Source: Eutreptiella sp. 'Long Island Sound 2002'
Taxonomy: Eukaryota > Euglenozoa > Euglenophyceae > Eutreptiales > Eutreptiaceae
DNA length: 64,000 nt
Direction: 5' to 3'
Assembly (NCBI GenBank): GCA_964036045.1
Contig: OZ038390.1
Coordinates: forward strand, 1,734,045 to 1,798,044
Shown: piece by piece, positions 19,182 through 30,880 of the stretch
Layout: every line of letters begins with the position of its first letter
Position numbering within the stretch: the stretch's first letter is position 1
Program-made: the position numbers and the translations under genes
Notes under the pieces: model-generated
What the model was told of the DNA's origin: nothing
The model's input: only the letters and a program-made list of their open reading frames with translations
Database searches by the model: none

Positions 19182-22100
19182 CGGAGCCCCTGCAGCCAAG
19201 GGCCCCAGCTAGGGCGGTCGCAGGATGGTGACGTGGGAAGCGCCGAACCATCCCAGTCGGGAGTCGATAAGCACAAGGGGACTGCCGCGGGCGGAAGGCC
19301 CGGTCCGGCGCCCAGTCGCGGAGGCGGGGTGAGGGCAAGTGAAGGCACGAGACCTTGCACCCGTCCGTCCTTCGCGACCAAAAATGTGTTTGAAGTACTA
19401 CAAGATCTTTCCGAGAGTATCGGAGGATCACCCGGACCGCAGCTGGATGCTGCAGATGGGCAGCCTGAGCCCATTGTCCACGACCTGCACCAGTCGCTTG
19501 TTGAGCTTCTGGAACGGCCGGAGATCCTGAGTTTGCACGCCGTGCGCCGTGTCGGTCGCGAGCGGCAGTTGCATCTTAAGGTCCGTGCCCTATGCCGGGA
19601 AGTGGAAAAGGTTTTCGACGTGTTGGTTGACACGGGCGCTCAGGTCAGCTTGGTCAAGGCTGGCCTACTTCCGCCAGAGTGTCTGACCGACAGTCGGAAA
19701 CCTGTCAGGCTGAAGGTGGCAACCGGCAGTACATGGTGGGAGGCACGAAGGAAGCGGCCATTGGGCTGCAGTTCGTGAACCATCGTGAGCTGAGCCGCCC
19801 AGACCTCGGCAAGGAAATCCTCCTGCACGGTCGCTTCTACGAGGCCGAGATGGACTGGGACATGATCGTCGGGTACAACTTCATGATGGAGACGGACTCC
19901 GGCGTTCTCCCGGCCCAGGCCTCCATGACCCTGTACCAGGACGACCAACTCTCGTGGCTTTCGTCACCTGAGCACCATGTGGAATGCCAATGGATCCACC
20001 CCGAACGCAATCAGCTCAAAGTGGCCGCACTGGACACTGAGCCAACTGGTCCTGCAAACCAGGAGTACGGCGTAAGGCCGGAAGTGGCGAGCCGAGTTGT
20101 CGCGGACTTGGGAGCTTCGGATCTGGCCCTGGATGCGTTCTCATCAGGAACCTCCGCCCATCTTCGGGTGTGTGAGAAGTACTGGAGCGCACAGGACTCC
20201 GCGTGGAAGAAGCACTGGGGTCCGCATCAGGGATTAATGTGGATCCATTGCCCCCGTTGGGACATCCCAAGAGCGATAGCGAAGATTCGCAAGGACCGCT
20301 CCAAGGCAATGCTGGTTGTTCCTATGGGATGCACCGAGGAGGAAAGTACCCGACATTGGGTAGCCTCATTGACCAACATGACCTTAAACAAGGTCGTCCT
20401 ACCGGCTGGAGAGAGTGTCTATCAGGACGCTAAGGGACAGCCCATGCCACCCCAGAGATGGCCAACTGAATTCCACTATGTGGATGGGGGCCTTGATCAG
20501 GCCGATACCACGGATTTCGTGTGTGTCAACCGCATCATAGCGGAGCCCTGGCGGCAATGCTTTGCGGTTCCCCCTGTTGACATCGGAGAATCGGAGGACC
20601 CCCTCACAGAAGAGGAGCTGGATCTGGTTCAGGGGTATATGGATCAGCCCTTTCACGACTGGGGAAACCAGCGTGAGGGCAAAGGCCAGGACAAAGCCTG
20701 GTGGGAAGTGGACGCCATCGTCTCTGGTTCCTATGATGGAGATACCTTCGTAAAGAGGGTACTGGACCACCTGTCCAGCCAGGACGAACCAATTGGCGGG
20801 AACCCACCCACCTACGGCGATCCATTCCGAGGCAAGACCAGAGATGGCCCTTTGGGCCACCTGGGAAGACCGCCTGAGCCGAAGACGAGCGGGGTCGCTA
20901 CCCTTCAAGTAAGCTCCGTGGTTCAAGTGCCCGGAAAAGCCAAGGCGGAGTCCGATGACTGCCCCAAGATCCAGGCATTGAGGGCCAGGCTGAAGCAAAA
21001 GTATGGTGATACCTTCTTCAGCGGAAATCCTGTGTTTCCCCCACCGGTGCGTGGACCGTATGGCGAGGCCAAGATACGACTGAAGCAGGACCCCCGTGTG
21101 TATCGGCACCGGGAGTTTGCCCTGAGGGGCGAGAGGAAAGAGGCCATGGAGAAGATCCTCCGTGACTTCATCCAGAGAGGCTGGCCCGAGCCGTGCCACT
21201 CCGAATGGGCCTCTCCGTGCTTCGTCGTCCCCAAGAAGGTTGCCGGTGAGTGGCGGCTCGTGGTCGACTACCGCGGCCTGAACGCCCAAACGCAGCACGA
21301 CAGCTATACGCTGCCCCTCATTGAGGACATGCTGCAAAAACAACACCGGCGGAGGATCTTCACGGTGATTGACCTGAAACATGGTTATCATCAGATGCCT
21401 CTCGCCGAGGAGTCCCGTGCCTGCACAGCCATGAGCACCCCACTTGGACCTCTCCAGTGGAAGGTGATGCCCATGGGCGTTACCAACGGCAATGCGGCTT
21501 TTCAGCGGATGCTGGAGAACCTGCATGAGCCGGTGCGTGACTGTGCGGACCCCTTCGTGGACGACGTGATCATCGCGTCCGGGGACCCCAGTATGAGCTA
21601 CGAGGAGCTCCTGGAGGCACATGAAAGGGACGTCACTCGAGTGCTAGACCTTCTGGTTCGGCACAAACTCACGGGCAGCAGTGAGTAGGCCACCATTGCG
21701 GTAAGCGAGGTGGTCTTCGCTGGCCACGTAGTCGGGAACGGGCAGCGAAAGCCCATACCTGGCAAGGTGGCTGCGATTGAGCACTGGGAAAAGCCCAAAA
21801 CGGTCTCTGAGCTGCGTGCGTACTTGGGGTTCTGCAATTACTACTCGGGGTATATCAAAATGTATGCCGAGTATGCAGCCCCCATGACGACCATGCTCAA
21901 GGGCAACCGAGAGGAGACCAAGAAGGGGTCCAAGAAGGCTCTGGTCTGGGATGCTGATTCCGACCGCGCCTTTGAGGGGATGAAGCAGGCGCTGCTATCC
22001 GCAGTGGGTCTGCACCTCGTGGATCCCGACCGAGGGTTCGTCCTGCGCACCGACGCTTCCAACTACGCCGTAGGCGCTGTGTTGGAGCAAGTGCTTGACG

Positions 22101-24157
22101 ATGGGAGGCACGTGCCCGTGGCCTTCTGGAGCCGAGTCCTGGCGGAAGGCCAGAGACGGACGTGGACGCCCCGTGAAAAGGAGGCGTATGCCATCGTCAT
22201 GGCTCTCAGGAAATGGGCCCGGTACATAGCCCTCCATCCCGTCACCGTCTGCACCGACCATCAGAGTCTGCAGTCGTGGCACAAGGAGCACGTGGACACC
22301 CCCTCTGGTCCCGCCTCCCGACGGGCAAGATGGCATGAGACCTTGGCCAAGTTCGACCTCACGGTTGTGTATATTCCTGGAAAGAATAACACCGTGGCGG
22401 ACTGTCTCAGTAGGTGGGCCTATCCCGCCAGCAAGGGCATGACGGATATCTCTGCCCATGGCGATGAGGCTGAGACCGCTGAAGCCAAAAAGATCATTGA
22501 AATGGAGCGCCTGATGGAGGAGGAGGGTGTGAAATGCTTCGTCGTCATGGCTGCGGATGCCCCCCTCGCGTCGAGGGTGAGCAGAGCGGTCAGAGTACTC
22601 GCCCCTGAGGGAGCTGAGTCCGACAAGCAGCTCTTCCCTGAGTCTTGCCTCCAGGACGACTGGACCGACGATTACGCCAAGTCTGAGGCCTTTGCGGTTG
22701 AGTATAGGGCTGTGACCGACCCTGACGACGGGCAGAAGTGGCCAAAGGGGCTGACCGAGGAAGATGGCAAGCTCTACCGGAATGGTAAGCTGCTAGTACC
22801 GGAGTCCCGGGTGCTCAAGCTTTGTGAAGTTTGGCACCACCACATGCTGCACCCAGGGGTCAAGAAGCAAGCCCTTGACATGCAGCGCCGGTTGGGGATC
22901 AACCATATCGTTCTCTACACCGCCATCAAGAAGGTCAGGAAGGGTTGCTCGGTCTGCCAGGCCTGCAATCCCGATAACCGGAACGTCAAGGGGGAAGCCC
23001 AATGGACCCCGGTTCCCGACCAGCCCATGGAGAGCGTGGCCATGGACGTCTTCTCCATGCCCGAGGTGCACATTGGCAAGGAGACCTTTGACTGTGTGGT
23101 TCTCTGTGTGGACCGCCACAGCGGCTACGTAGTAGCCGTTCCGGCACGCAAAAAGGGGTTGCTTGCCAAGGAAGTGGCATTCATGATGATTCGTCATTGG
23201 CTGACCGTCTTTGACATCCCCCGCACCATTTGCAGTGACCGAGGGCCCCAGTTTACTGGTGGCTGGTTCAAGGCTATGTGTTCCCTCATGGGAATACGTC
23301 ATGCCATGAGCGTCGCCTATCTCAGCCGGTCTAACGGCCCTGCTGAAGTGGCTGGACGGCAGCTGTTCGAGAAGCGGCGCAAGATCCACATCACCAATCC
23401 ACGTCGGAACTGGTTTGAGGAGATGTGGCCTGCTCTGAAGGCCCATCACAACACCCCCACACCGGGTGGTTTGTCCCCTCACCAGATTCTGTTCGGCAGG
23501 GATCCCCTGGGTCGGGGACTTCCCTTGTCTGGTGATGGCATGGCCATGGATGCCAAGGAATTCTTCGCGCGGCAAGAGCAAACGGCGCGGGACATCCGCC
23601 AGCAGCTCGAGAAGGAGCATGCTGAGCGTCAGAAGTCCGCCCCAAGCTCGACAGCGCAGAAGTTCAGGGTGGGAGACCCGGTGTGGGTGATCAGACCCCG
23701 CCCTATGGGCACCCACCGCACCAAGACCTGGTTCACACCCGGAGAGGTGGTCCGCAGGATTGGTGAGGACACCTACCGCATCAAGGTGGGTCACGGACAG
23801 TTCCAGGAGCGCCACGAGAGTCAACTCCGTGTGCGGGAACCCGACCTCCGTGGCCAGCATGTGTCCCTGAGCTACGCCGCACATGAGGCCGATTCGGACG
23901 ACGACTATGCCGAGCAGGACGACTACACAGTCGAGAAGATCCTGGCTCAGCGTCCGAAAGCCTCGGCACCTGGAGGTCTGGAGTTCAAGGTTCGTTGGCG
24001 AGGCTATGGGCCGTCCCACGACACCTGGGAACCCGTCTCCTCGTTCGTGCCGCGGGTCAATACTCCCTTCATGGAGTACATCCGCAAGCACAAGACCACG
24101 ATCCATGTTTCGGACTTGGCAGCACTCACCCGGGCGATTGCAGCCAGGGGTGCTTGA
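19182..24157 (+). pseudogene. pol: pol of element A (broken by a frameshift and a stop)
   Basis: In frame with gag. Protease with V-D-T-G-A at 19626-19640; a one-base deletion at about 19728-19732 relative to D; the DFAS-type domain (about 20100-20490, D-A-F-S-S ... A-M-L-V-V-P-M-G ... Y-V-D-G-G); reverse transcriptase with VDYRGLN and catalytic F-V-D-D (21554-21565); a TAG at 21686-21688 that aligns with a Lys codon in D; RNase H (RTDASNY, about 22040); integrase with HHH...H, C-S-V-C-Q-A-C (about 22832-22975), C-S-D-R-G-P-Q-F and the catalytic Glu region (about 23235-23380); and a complete chromodomain (about 23925-24060, W-R-G-Y-G ... D-T-W-E-P). It is inactive but closely resembles a working chromovirus Pol. 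Confidence 0.88.
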
Positions 24158-24857
24158 TCAGCGCCCTGAGCTCTCCCCTGATGCATTCTGAGCGCTTGTG
24201 AGGTCGACGGATCGTCCCTTACTTGCTTGCTCTCTCATCTTTCGGTGACCTGCCATCAGAGTGGCCATATACCCCCCCTGCTGAATCCAGAGGAGGATGG
24301 CCCCTCTCTTTCAATTCCATTCGTTACTCCCCACCTGCTGAATCCTTGGGAAACCAGGTAGGGCGACTGACCTTCATATTATCTGAGCTCTTGGGGCCTT
24401 GAAGCCCATACGTCGTTGCGCAACGGATGCCGCTGTCATCGGCATTGCGATTTTTGAGTGTGTGGTCTGATCCCATGGCAATTGCGGGATCCAGGCCAGT
24501 CTACGTGTGTCGCGACTATATATGGCCTGAACTCAGGCGTTTTCCTGTCCACCCTCCTGCATACGCCTTCTCCTGACCGTGGCGTGGTTTGGCGCTCTGT
24601 CCAGAGTGTGTTTACACACCTATTTACCCCGCTTATTGCTTGTCTTTCTGTTCCACAGGATATGTGCATTTGTATGTTGCGATTGTCAGCCCATCAGGGA
24701 CGGATGGACTGTCTATTCCCCCCTGTGGGGATGCGAATCGGATTACAGGGGCGCCCTGAGTCGCCGTTTACATGTTTTTACTTAAGGTCCAGCCTGGACC
24801 AGTACCTAAGTACAGATTCTTCTGTTTGATTGCCCGTGATACCGTGTGCCCTATTCG
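24158..24857 (+). other. 3' noncoding region of element A, first part
   Basis: About 700 bp after the pol stop. No conserved frame and no recognised motif. It continues at 27124 beyond a secondary insertion. Confidence 0.55.
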
Positions 24858-24874
24858 CTGTGATGTGGAGATCC
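24858..24874. repeat. 17-bp direct repeat, left copy, flanking a retroposon-like insert
   Basis: CTGTGATGTGGAGATCC here recurs exactly at 27107-27123. Such a long flanking repeat is typical of target-primed (non-LTR) insertion rather than of LTR elements. Confidence 0.65.
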
Positions 24875-26228
24875 ACACGCCCGCATCGACCGCACCCGGG
24901 ACACACGGGTCGCGGAACCCTGGCTGCCCGCTCCAGAGGACGGGCGGCCGGGGGAGGGACAGCGCCTGACACCAGGCGCCCCTCACAACGGTGGAAGGCA
25001 CCCCCCCCGGGGACGCCCTTCCGCCACCCCCACAGCGAGCAACGCCGGCCCGCAAGGGCGCACGCTGTGGGGCCGGTGCGGGGTCCACACGCCCGCATCG
25101 ACCGCACCCGGGACACACGGGTCGCGGAACCCTGGCAGCCCGCTCCAGAGGACGGGCGGCCGGGGGAGGGACAGCGCCTGACACCAGGCGCCCCTCACAA
25201 CGGTGGAAGGCACCCCCCCCGGGGACGCCCTTCCGCCACCCCCACAGCGAGCAACGCCGGCCCGCAAGGGCGCACGCTGTGGGGCCGGTGCTGGGTCCAC
25301 ACGCCCGCATCGACCGCACCCGGGACACGCGGGACGCGGGACCCTGGCTGCCCGCTCCAGAGGACGGGCGGCCGGGGGAGGGACAGCGCCTGACACCAGG
25401 CGCCCCACACAACGGTGGAAGGCACCCCCCCCGGGGACGCCCTTCCACCACCCCCACAGCGAGCAACGCCGGCCCGCAAGGGCGCACGCTGGGGGGCCGG
25501 TGCTGGGCTCACACGCCCGCGTCGACCGCACCCGGGACACGCGGGTCGCGGAACCCCGGCCGCCCGCTCCAGAGGACGGGCGGTCGGGGGAGGGACAGCG
25601 CCTGACACCAGGCGCCCCTCACAACACGGTGGAAGGCACCCCCCCCGGGGACGCCCTTCCGCCACCCCCACAGCGAGCAACGCCGGCCCGCAAGGGCGCA
25701 CGCTGTGGGGCCGGTGCTGGGTCCACACGCCCGCATCGACCGCACCCTGGACACACGGGTCGCGGAACCCTGGCTGCCCGCTCCAGAGGACGGGCGGCCG
25801 GGGGAGGGACAGCGCCTGACACCAGGCGCCCCTCACAACGGTGGAAGGCACCCCCCCCGGGGACGCCCTTCCGCCACCCCCACAGCGAGCAACGCCGGCC
25901 CGCAAGGGCGCACGCTGTGGGGCCGGTGCTGGGTCCATACGCCCGCATCGACCGCACCCGGGACACACGGGTCGCGGAACCCTGGCTGCCCGCGCCGGAG
26001 GACGGGCGGTCGGGGGAGGGACAGCGCCTGACACCAGGCGCCCCTCACAACGGCGGAAGGCACCCCCCCCGGGGACGCCCTTCCGCCACCCCCACAGCGA
26101 ACAACGCCAGCCCGCAAAGGCGCACGCTGTAGGGCCGGTGCTGGCTCCACACGCCCGCGTCGACCGCACCCGGGACACGCGGGACGCGGGACCCTGGCTG
26201 CCCGCTCCAGAGGACGGGCGGCCAGGGG
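24873..26228. repeat. Tandem array of 212-bp monomers (about 6.4 copies)
   Basis: The word CCACACGCCCGC (with slight variants) recurs at 24873, 25085, 25297, 25509, 25723, 25935 and 26147. The spacing is 212 each time except one 214, due to an extra AC. Copies are about 95 percent or more identical, so the array is young or homogenised. GC content is very high, with runs of eight C. Confidence 0.92.
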
Positions 26229-27106
26229 CCGCCGCCCCCACAACCCCAAGCCAAGTAGGGGGGAACCGGGACCGGACCGCCCCCCCCCCAAGCACGCCAG
26301 ACGGAGCACGGGACCGGGGCAGGACACGCGGAGGGGCACGGACCACGTGGAACGGCCCTACCAGCGCCCAGTGCCGGGACCACGCGAGATGCGCGCGCCA
26401 CACCACCCAGCGGGGGGGGGGGCGGACACCGCGAGAGCGCGAGCGCACAAACACGAAAAGGACACGCGGGGACGACCGGAGGGGCAACCGAACCGAGCGC
26501 GCGGAACGCACAGACCGCATGGAATGGGGTACCAGCGAGCGAGGGTAAGGGACACCCGGACGGGACGGCCCGCCACACGCAGCGCGGAACACGCGGGGCG
26601 GGAAGGGGGAAACAGGAGATACACAACACCAGGTACCGGCCTGAACCCCCCCCGAACCGGCCGCGAGCGCCGCGCACACACAGACGGGACACTGCACCCG
26701 CCAAGGCAGTAGTGGCGCACAGCGCCACGCCCCAACCCCTAGGCTAGGCAGCCTCCGCGCCAGCCCAAGGGGGTCCCACTGGCGACAAGCCAGTAGCACG
26801 GGCCCGGCGGCGCCGGCGCCCCGGGCGACCACGCATTAGGGGGGCGACGCAGTGGGTAAGCGCCCGCAGCCACGGCTGCAAATTGATGCACTGACCGAGG
26901 AGTGGCGAAACGGGAACGCCCGGGAAGGACGGGGCTCCGAGCTCTGTGAACCCGGGGGACTCCGCCACCAGGCAGGAGGTGCGTCTTGGAGGGCCCCCCA
27001 CTAGGACCCGGTGGGGAGGATATCACCTGGCCCGACCAGGTGGCCCCCCGGGGCCGAAAGGCGTCTAGTACCCGCAAAATCAAACTTCAAACCTCAAACC
27101 TCAAAC
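24875..27106 (+). mobile_element. Retroposon-like insert with 212-bp monomers and short A-rich tail
   Basis: A 2.23-kb GC-rich insert in the 3' region of A, bounded by the 17-bp direct repeat. It has a tandem array of 212-bp monomers at the left end (to about 26228), about 830 bp of unique GC-rich sequence, and an A/C-rich tail of repeated CAAACCT words (about 27078-27106). This plan (5' promoter-like monomers, 3' unique part, simple tail, target duplication) resembles a non-LTR retrotransposon that has lost its ORFs, or a non-autonomous relative. No reverse transcriptase is visible. Frames on both strands in the array come only from its GC richness and periodicity. Confidence 0.55.
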
Positions 27107-27123
27107 CTGTGATGTGGAGATCC
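27107..27123. repeat. 17-bp direct repeat, right copy
   Basis: Exact copy of 24858-24874, directly after the CAAACCT tail of the insert. Confidence 0.65.
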
Positions 27124-27879
27124 TGATGGCGCCAGGCGGGAAGCCCAGTTGCCTGACTACACTCCCAGCAGTCCGCCACTGTCAGTCCCAGTGTGAGCCT
27201 ACCGACTCGCAGACGCACTTGCAGTCGGATGGCGGCCTCCGGTGCTCCTGACCTCGGTCAGTCTGCCTGGGAAACTGGTGGTTTGAGGAGTCGACGCCTC
27301 CGCCCACACTGCATGAGGACTCCCTCATGTATGGCCTTCGTGGTAATAGGGCGAGGGAAAAGACGGCCTTGATGCCCGATCCCTTAAGGAGGAGCTCGTT
27401 CGGCTGTGCCACTCTGGACTCGCGTCGTATGGATATGGACATGGTGCGCCCGAGCAAGGACCCGTGGGGACTCTCCCCAGTCGGCGGGCCTTGGGAAGCT
27501 TGGGGTAGCCTGATGGATCTTTGTGGTCGCTCTCGACCTGTGGGACCACCTCGGTCGTCGTGTGACGCCTATGTTGGCCGTGTATGCCACTGCCACTGTG
27601 GTAGTGACCATAGCAGCCGGCACCCGGTGCGCCTGGTATGGGTTAACGGGTCCTTTGGATGCCGAACAATCGCCGCCAGGACCCGGGACTTGATACTTGA
27701 TACTGTACTTGCAGTTACTAACAACTACAGCACCGTACCTGTCTTACTGTGGGATTTGGGCAGCCTAGCCTGCGAATCAGCCTGAAGTGAGCATGTGACA
27801 CCCCCCCCCTTCAGGGAATGGTCCTGGGTACCCGCTGCCATGCGTGTGTGTTATCGAGCCCCCCCCCAGGGTTTGCTCT
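27124..27879 (+). other. 3' noncoding region of element A, second part
   Basis: About 750 bp between the insert and the polypurine tract. The longest frame (27327-27785, 152 codons) has no recognisable domain and no counterpart in D, which lacks this region, so I do not call a gene. Confidence 0.5.
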
Positions 27880-27890
27880 AAGGAGGGGGG
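27880..27890 (+). other. Polypurine tract of element A
   Basis: AAGGAGGGGGG directly before the TGAAGC start of the 3' LTR. Element D has GAGAAGGGGGG in the same position. Confidence 0.8.
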
Positions 27891-30880
27891 TGAAGCGGTA
27901 CCCAGAACCCCATGGCTAGGTTACGGCATACAACCGGTCTCCGGTCCACTAACCCCATGTACGGAAGGAAAGACGCCCGTTGACGCCCGGTGTGAGCCCG
28001 GCGGGAGCGTGTTCCGTGCCGTAGAGCCCCGCATCGGCAACCGATGCACCGCCAGCGGAGATTTATATATCACAACATCAGGAATCAACAGGGTTTTATT
28101 TTCATATTGTTTCCGTCAATTTTTACGCCTCCGTTCTGATATTCACTGTTTTGGCAGCTGGCGGTTAGCTCGCGACTTTAGCGTAACCGCCAGTTTAACT
28201 GTTATTAATGGAATATTAAGGGCTGTCCGTGACGAAGGCTCTAAAGTCTTCAGGAATTGCATTGATGCATCCGCAATTTTCACATTCCACACTGGCAACC
28301 TTAATCCGAATTTTTCAGGATGTCGAAATCGGATTTTCGACTTCGACATCCCCGCACTTGATTTGACCTCTTTCGAGTGGACCTACGTGCTTCCCTATGC
28401 ACGAATCAACTTTCCTTTTATCTTGCCCTCCATTTGTCTTAGAGATATGGGCAAAACAAAGTTGATTCGTGAGGCCACTTGTGAGGGTCATATCTCGTGC
28501 GGCTTGCGAGGAATGACAATAAGGAAACGTGGGATGTATTCACAATACTTCCGACGTAATTTGGGAAGCTTTATATGCCTTGCGTCTCCACACGTGCGCG
28601 CTAGTGTAATGGATCATGGTCAAGAGGGTAGAGTTTGCGTTATAACTCTTTGGCCATGATATTGCGTGCGTTAAGATAACTTTCGAGTGTAGCGCGCGAG
28701 TGTTGGTATTGCATAGGAACTCTCCTTGAGTTCCTTTGAGCGATTGACACAAAGTTATGCCCTTGGAGGGGCATGACATATCGTGGGGGGAGCTACCTTT
28801 TGGGGCAATATGTGGTATGTGCCATCTGTTGTGTTGCGTGCCCATTTGGCGGGTCCATCGCTCCAAGCCAAACCCGCCAATGGACCTCATATTGCGCAAG
28901 CCCCTTCTCCATACTCCCCACGATCAATTGCAAGCCTAACCTTCGTGAAGGGAAGCTTGTGTGGCGATCCCAAAGCGATGCGTTGGGAGCAAGGTGTGTG
29001 TTTTGCAATTTTCCATATTTTCATGTGCCCACTTGGGAAGTAGCGCTCGTAACCTTTCAAAGCGCCCCAAGTGGAGCACATATGTGGGATCGAAGGTCAT
29101 TGGTGTCAAGTCATTGTGTTTAGAAGGATTAGTTGATTGCACGATCCAAGCCGAAGATATTATAATATAATTGTGCACCTTTCAGGGCACTTTTGTGTGT
29201 CTTTGTGCCAATTTTGCCGTTTTTGGCCCGTCATGATGTCAAGTGGCGACCGTGTATCTCAACGTTGCGCTCAATTGACATCATGACCTAAGTGGGTTTT
29301 GAGGGTACATACTTCGGTGCCCAACATATCTCGGACCCGGCGAATAACTCCTCTTGGGCTTGGCATACCGTGGCCGCCATGTTGGCGATTTGGGACTATC
29401 CCAAATCATGGGCTCACTTGGCGACCCTGCCATTTCCAAAACCGGAGGCTTCGGGCGACGCCCCAAAGATATGTTGGACACATATGACTTGATACCAATC
29501 CTATGGCACACTCCGGTCCAAGTCGGGCATGTGCCGCATTTGCCCCAACCACGAGTGTGCGCATTTTTGGCCATTTTGAGCGATTTTCCACTTTTGCTGC
29601 CCGCCGTGCACTATGTTCAGCCCACCCGTGCACGCCGGACGCATGGACCAATGGACCATATATGACATGGGTGTTATGTATATTGGTCCCCATGGTTCAC
29701 ACATCACGTGGGCGAAGCGGAGCAACCTTCGTTAAGGCGCTAGCCCAAAGTGAGTATGGGCAATTTTGCCATTTTGGCATTTGTGGACCAAATTGGGATC
29801 GTCGCCACGCCAAGTGGCATAGGGATCTGTGGGAACCAAGTGCATGGGAGTCCCTGTTGGACTCCTGGTGGATCAGGTATGGAATGGCGGATCCGATCTA
29901 CAAGCCGGCGTGGAGATATACTATTGGGAGCACCCCGAATTTTGGCTCATTTCGAGCAGCCAAAATGACCCCTTTTTGGGACCCCAATTTCAACCCCCCG
30001 TGTGGTCAATTGGCGGCCCCATATCTCTATCTCCATTGGGAGCCCGGACCTAATTCTAAGTTGTACACTCAGATATGAGTCCTAAAACCTGCCTCCTAAC
30101 CTGTGAACCATTGGCCTTGCCCTGGCTGGGCGAGCCACGCGTGGGAATGACGCCAATTTTGGTGATTTTGGCATCATGACCCCACTTGACGAATCCGTGT
30201 TGCCCTGATGCCGGGACCTCAGAGGGAACCAGGTTGGGTGAGGGCTCCGGGGAGTTCGTACTCGAAGGGCATAGGGTCAGTTGCCTCGTCCCTACCTCTG
30301 GCGGGTCCGCACGAGGGATCAATTTTGGAGATTTTGGAGCTAATATCAGTTTGGGCTGAAACAGCCCATTTTCAGCTACCAACTCCTAGGGGATAATGGC
30401 GGAGCCATATCTCTGGCTCAGAGGGGAGTTGGAACCTGCCGTTGAAGGAGCATCGTGAGCCATTGTCGGTTGGCCTTGGAATCTCTTGGTTCCCAGGAAC
30501 TCGCCTGTGGCTGGGCGAGACACCCCCCCTATTGGCAGGGTTTCAGGGTCCGGACTGAGCAGGGCATGGGTTGTGTTTGAGCCCCCGCCCCCACCAGCCA
30601 CTGAGAGGGTCGGACCTGGGATTGGGATACAAGTTAGGATAGAGTGTCTATTGACCTGTGATGCCCTTACCCCAGTCCAGTCTTCACCCCATGTGTACAT
30701 ATCCTGATGTGTTGCTGTACATACTTTCGTTCCCTTGTTGCAGAGTGGCAAGGATCCTGAAACGCTTTGTCACATGACACGAGCGTATTGATGCCCTTGG
30801 GAGCGTAGTGCTTTGCCTGCCTGCTCACCTGTGCGTGTCACCGCAGCGTCCCGTGGCCGGCCCCCCACGGGAACGCGTCA
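27891..30880 (+). repeat. 3' LTR of element A
   Basis: 2990 bp, the partner of 7-2994. It starts TGAAGCGG after the polypurine tract and ends GTCA where pol of C resumes with GGAG. Divergence from the 5' LTR is clearly higher than for the LTR pairs of B or D, so A is older than B, as the nesting requires. Confidence 0.9.

Noticed and set aside
24768-26832. Long open frames on both strands over the 212-bp array
   Set aside because: They arise from stop-poor GC-rich monomers, exist in several frames at once and match no protein.
27327-27785. 152-codon frame in the 3' region of A
   Set aside because: No domain, no counterpart in D, and located in a noncoding region.
30813-30880. Start of a fused protein reading from the LTR of A into pol of C
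   Set aside because: The frame merely happens to be open across the insertion junction.
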